A DNA stretch of 8,056 nucleotides, from the NCBI GenBank assembly GCA_028709985.1, contig JAQUTB010000061.1:1-8056 (forward strand). The letters are read 5' to 3'. This stretch comes from Dethiosulfovibrio sp. Its GTDB lineage: Bacteria; Synergistota; Synergistia; Synergistales; Dethiosulfovibrionaceae. Positions 6,109 through 8,056 of the stretch are shown piece after piece (position 1 is the stretch's first letter; every line of letters begins with the position of its first letter). Under the pieces are notes generated by a model. The model ran no database searches, had not been told where the DNA came from, and was given only the letters and a program-made list of their open reading frames with translations. The translations under genes were made by a program, and so were the position numbers.

Positions 6109-6284
6109 TAAGGGAATCTCTAAAAACTCACACTTGAGTCCCTCGGAGAGACCGCTCCGCCTGCGCCCTGTTTCGCCCAAACGTATTTTCGACCTGCCTG
6201 TTCCGTACGAACCGCCTCGGAGGGCACGTCGAAAATACGGGCTCAAATGGGCTTCGTCGGAGCGATCTCTCCGAGGATCAGCTT
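6109..6284 (-). repeat. Full-length copy of the dispersed structured repeat element, nearly one long hairpin
   Basis: Read on the minus strand from 6284, the element starts AAGCTGATC and ends TTTTTAGAGAT (6126-6116) plus a CCxTTAA end, as in the 4860-4948 copy. Inside are nested inverted repeats. The outer arms 6141-6159 and 6258-6276 are 19 bp with one mismatch, which becomes a G-U pair in minus-strand RNA. GCCC 6165-6168 pairs with GGGC 6249-6252. CGTATTTTCGAC 6182-6193 pairs perfectly with 6228-6239. The tip has GTTC/GAAC around CGTAC (6200-6212). No gene occupies it except the last codons of the ligase. A MITE-like element, a structured RNA, or a terminator-like cassette are all possible; no transposase is seen. 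Confidence 0.75.
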
Positions 6285-7768
6285 CTGTCCCTGAGCTCCC
6301 TCCTGAGTATCTTTCCCGAGGCGGACATAGGAAGCGAGTCCACGAAGTCTATCCTGCGAGGTATCTTGTAGTGGGCCAGTTTCCCCTTGCAGAAGGAGAT
6401 TATCTCCCTGGCCGTAGCGGAGGACCCTTCCTTTAGTACCAAAAAGGCCCTTCCTATCTCTCCCTGAACCGGATGGTTGGCCGCGACCACAGCGGACTGG
6501 GCAACCGATGGATGTTGGTTTAGGACCCTCTCCACCTCCTGAGGATAGACGTTGAACCCACCCACTATTATGAGGTCACTGACCCTGTCCAGGACGGTTA
6601 TGTATCCTTCCTCGTCGTAGCGAACCACATCTGCCGTGTCGTACCAGCCATCCACGAGCTTCTCCGACGAGACCTCCGGAGCCCTGTAATACCCTCCGAA
6701 TACCGACGGCCCCTTCAGCCACAGTATGCCATCCTCCCCTGGGCCAACTGGGTTACCCTGAGGATCCCTGACCTCCCATGAGTAGCTGGGCAGAACCTTG
6801 CCTATGGTCCCCAACTTTCTCTCGTCGTAGTTTTTGTTGACCGCAACAACAGGGGAACACTCGGTGGTCCCGTAGCCCTCCAGTATAGGTACGCCCAGAT
6901 ACTCTATCGAGGACGAGTCCAACTCCAGGTTAAGCCTGTCCCCTCCTGTGACCACCATCCTGACGGTCTCGGGCCTTGGAGCTCCGTGTTGTATGGCCCT
7001 TTTCAAAAACTCCACCATAGCCGGGACCAAAAGCAACACAGTGGCTCCAGCGGAATGAATGGCCTCCAGCGTGGCGGCCGGCGGCATGAAAAGAGGGACT
7101 ATAACCTGCCTCGCTCCCTTGACCAGGCCCAGGAGCCCTCCCAAGGTCAATCCAAAGGAGTGAAAGTTAGGCAATACCCATAGGATTCGGTCGTCGATGG
7201 AGAAGCCGAGAAAGTCCCAGCATTGCTCCACGTTGTCCAACAGGTTCCCATGGGACAGAGGAACCGCCTTGGGCAGGCCAGTTGTCCCTGACGTGGCGAA
7301 GATAACGGCCATATCCGGGTCGGTCCTCTCTGCTCCAGCCCTACCAACAACATCGACCAAAGCCCCGTCGGCAACGATCGACGAGGAAGGATAGGACCCT
7401 ATCGACTCAGCTGTTTTGCCGTCTCCCTCCAGATAAACCACCGAAAAAGGATCTATCAGCTCCAGTGTCGGCAAAAGCACCTCAGAACCGGCCCTGTGGT
7501 TTAACGGAACAATCGTCCCACCTAGCCTCCACGCCGCTAGGGCGAGGCTCAAGAAGGCGGGACAGTTGGGCACCAGCGTCACCAGCCTGTGTCCACCTCC
7601 GAAGCCAGCCTCGGACAGTTGCCTCTCATCCTCTTTGGCCATGGAGTTCAGTTCACCCCTGGTGATCCAACGCCCACTCCACCACACGGCCTCTCCCGAA
7701 GGGTCCCCCTCCAGGGCCCTTTGAATTAGCTCCTCCAGCCTTCCACTGTTGCAATGGTTCTCCCCCAT
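6278..7768 (-). CDS. AMP-forming acyl-CoA/acyl-ACP synthetase-like ligase
   Basis: This 496-residue enzyme of the ANL adenylate-forming superfamily activates a carboxylic acid with ATP to acyl-AMP and then transfers it to a thiol, usually CoA. The core motifs are complete: P-loop TSGTTGLPK (159-167), GYGTTE (298-303), YDTADV with Asp380 binding the ribose, hinge DRVSDLIIVGG with Arg395, and SASGKILRREL with catalytic Lys486. LPNFHSFGLT resembles the corresponding segment in Aas and other fatty acyl synthetases, so a medium/long-chain acid is a reasonable guess. There is no acyltransferase domain and no membrane segment. ATG 7768 is preferred over ATG 7789 because AGGAGG (7783-7778) lies eight bases before it. 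The stop codon falls within the outer edge of the structured repeat, so the final residues may derive from that element. It appears to be a single-gene unit divergent from the gene at 7961. Confidence 0.94.
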   Translation of the reverse strand: MGENHCNSGRLEELIQRALEGDPSGEAVWWSGRWITRGELNSMAKEDERQLSEAGFGGGHRLVTLVPNCPAFLSLALAAWRLGGTIVPLNHRAGSEVLLPTLELIDPFSVVYLEGDGKTAESIGSYPSSSIVADGALVDVVGRAGAERTDPDMAVIFATSGTTGLPKAVPLSHGNLLDNVEQCWDFLGFSIDDRILWVLPNFHSFGLTLGGLLGLVKGARQVIVPLFMPPAATLEAIHSAGATVLLLVPAMVEFLKRAIQHGAPRPETVRMVVTGGDRLNLELDSSSIEYLGVPILEGYGTTECSPVVAVNKNYDERKLGTIGKVLPSYSWEVRDPQGNPVGPGEDGILWLKGPSVFGGYYRAPEVSSEKLVDGWYDTADVVRYDEEGYITVLDRVSDLIIVGGFNVYPQEVERVLNQHPSVAQSAVVAANHPVQGEIGRAFLVLKEGSSATAREIISFCKGKLAHYKIPRRIDFVDSLPMSASGKILRRELRDRS

Positions 7769-7960
7769 CTTTACCGCCTCCTGTAGCATAAGTGGTCTAG
7801 CACCACAGAGCTTTTTACGCTCAAAAAACGACCCTAGGCGATCATTTTAGTATGGATCGATGGGTATGTCCAAAAAATAGGTACAGGAAAATTGGCACAA
7901 TCCGCCCAACCCAGTGGTATCATAATGGTGGATTACTATAGGAAATTTGGAGGGACGTCG
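7769..7960. other. Divergent intergenic region with no gene seen
   Basis: AT-rich spacer between the ligase and the gene at 7961, expected to hold both promoters. TTGGCA occurs at 7892-7897, and AT-rich -10-like strings occur at 7919-7926 and 7934-7939, but no pair has good spacing, so I assign no promoter. No RNA gene or copy of the structured repeat is visible. Confidence 0.6.
7792..7806. promoter_or_regulatory. Small inverted repeat before the ligase gene, possible operator
   Basis: GTGGT-CTAGC-ACCAC is a five-bp inverted repeat around a five-base centre, placed just before the AGGAGG ribosome site of the ligase. TGGT/ACCA arms are reminiscent of operators of GntR-type fatty-acid regulators, but the spacing is different. 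It could equally be a chance short palindrome. Confidence 0.25.
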
Positions 7961-8056
7961 ATGAACAGGTACGAGCTGCTGGTAAAAAAATTAGACGAGT
8001 ACATAGAGAAAAGATCCGCTAAGGCACGAGCCATAAGCGACGATTTAGCCGCCAAT
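7961..8056 (+). CDS. N-terminal fragment of an unidentified protein, possibly a helix-turn-helix regulator
   Basis: Thirty-two codons are visible before the window ends, beginning MNRYELLVKKLDEYIEK. GGAGGG at 7949-7954 lies six bases before ATG 7961, a good ribosome site. The peptide is charged and helical, and SAKARAISDDLAAN is compatible with the first helices of a winged helix-turn-helix DNA-binding domain, as found at the front of several regulators. Too little is visible to name it. It is transcribed divergently from the ligase gene across about 190 bases. Confidence 0.7.
   Translation, partial: MNRYELLVKKLDEYIEKRSAKARAISDDLAAN

Noticed and set aside
4850..6290. Insertion sequence with transposase
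   Set aside because: Inverted repeats are present, but the two genes between them are a helical protein and a diiron protein. No DDE, HUH or recombinase motif and no clear target duplication were seen.
7769..7789. ATG 7789 as start of the ligase
   Set aside because: The AGGAGG site lies downstream of it, at the right distance for ATG 7768.
7891..7910. Possible sigma-54 promoter starting TTGGCAC
   Set aside because: The -24-like GG element is present, but the required GC-containing TTGC element at -12 is absent at the right spacing.

Overview
The window looks like chromosomal DNA from an anaerobic bacterium of moderately high GC content, with many AGG, ATA and CTG codons and frequent GTG/TTG starts. 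The gene set (amino-acid and peptide enzymes, a rubredoxin-less ferritin-like diiron protein, a clostridial-style ProRS relative) would fit a peptide-fermenting anaerobe such as a member of the Synergistota. That assignment is an inference from style, not a search result.

Layout. Positions 1-2779 hold a tightly packed minus-strand operon, read right to left. It encodes an exonuclease III family nuclease (1991-2779), a P1/DmpA-family self-cleaving aminopeptidase (945-1994), and a prolyl-tRNA synthetase-like protein that runs off the left edge (1-948). Each junction overlaps (ATGA, then TTGA), so the three are probably translationally coupled. The ProRS-like protein keeps an apparently intact INS (YbaK-type) deacylase domain, but its aminoacylation motifs are eroded and partly deleted. 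Facing away from the operon is a two-TM K+ channel/RCK gene (2857-3784), broken by an apparent internal deletion of about 77 nt plus frameshift. It converges on a minus-strand D-2-hydroxyacid dehydrogenase (3781-4755), and the two genes share the bases CTAG for their stop codons.

From 4860 to 6284 a two-gene plus-strand operon (an unrecognised helical protein, then a ferritin-like diiron protein) lies between two inverted copies of a repeat that has no coding explanation. The right copy (about 176 nt) is nearly one long hairpin. The left copy (about 89 nt) is the same element with its middle removed. The copies match at 56 of 62 positions on their outer side and again in a T-rich inner tail. 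The outer edge of the right copy contains the stop codon of a minus-strand AMP-forming acyl-CoA/acyl-ACP synthetase-like gene (6278-7768). A divergent gene begins at 7961 and leaves the window after 32 codons.

The most unusual items are the catalytically eroded ProRS paralogue with a preserved editing domain, and the paired structured repeat elements flanking the ferritin-like operon. The genes do not form one obvious pathway. DNA repair (exonuclease III) and oxygen/iron handling (ferritin-like protein) could serve stress survival, and the peptidase and editing protein concern amino-acid quality or turnover. No rRNA, tRNA, CRISPR array or transposase gene was found, and no gene-free stretch exceeds 300 bases.
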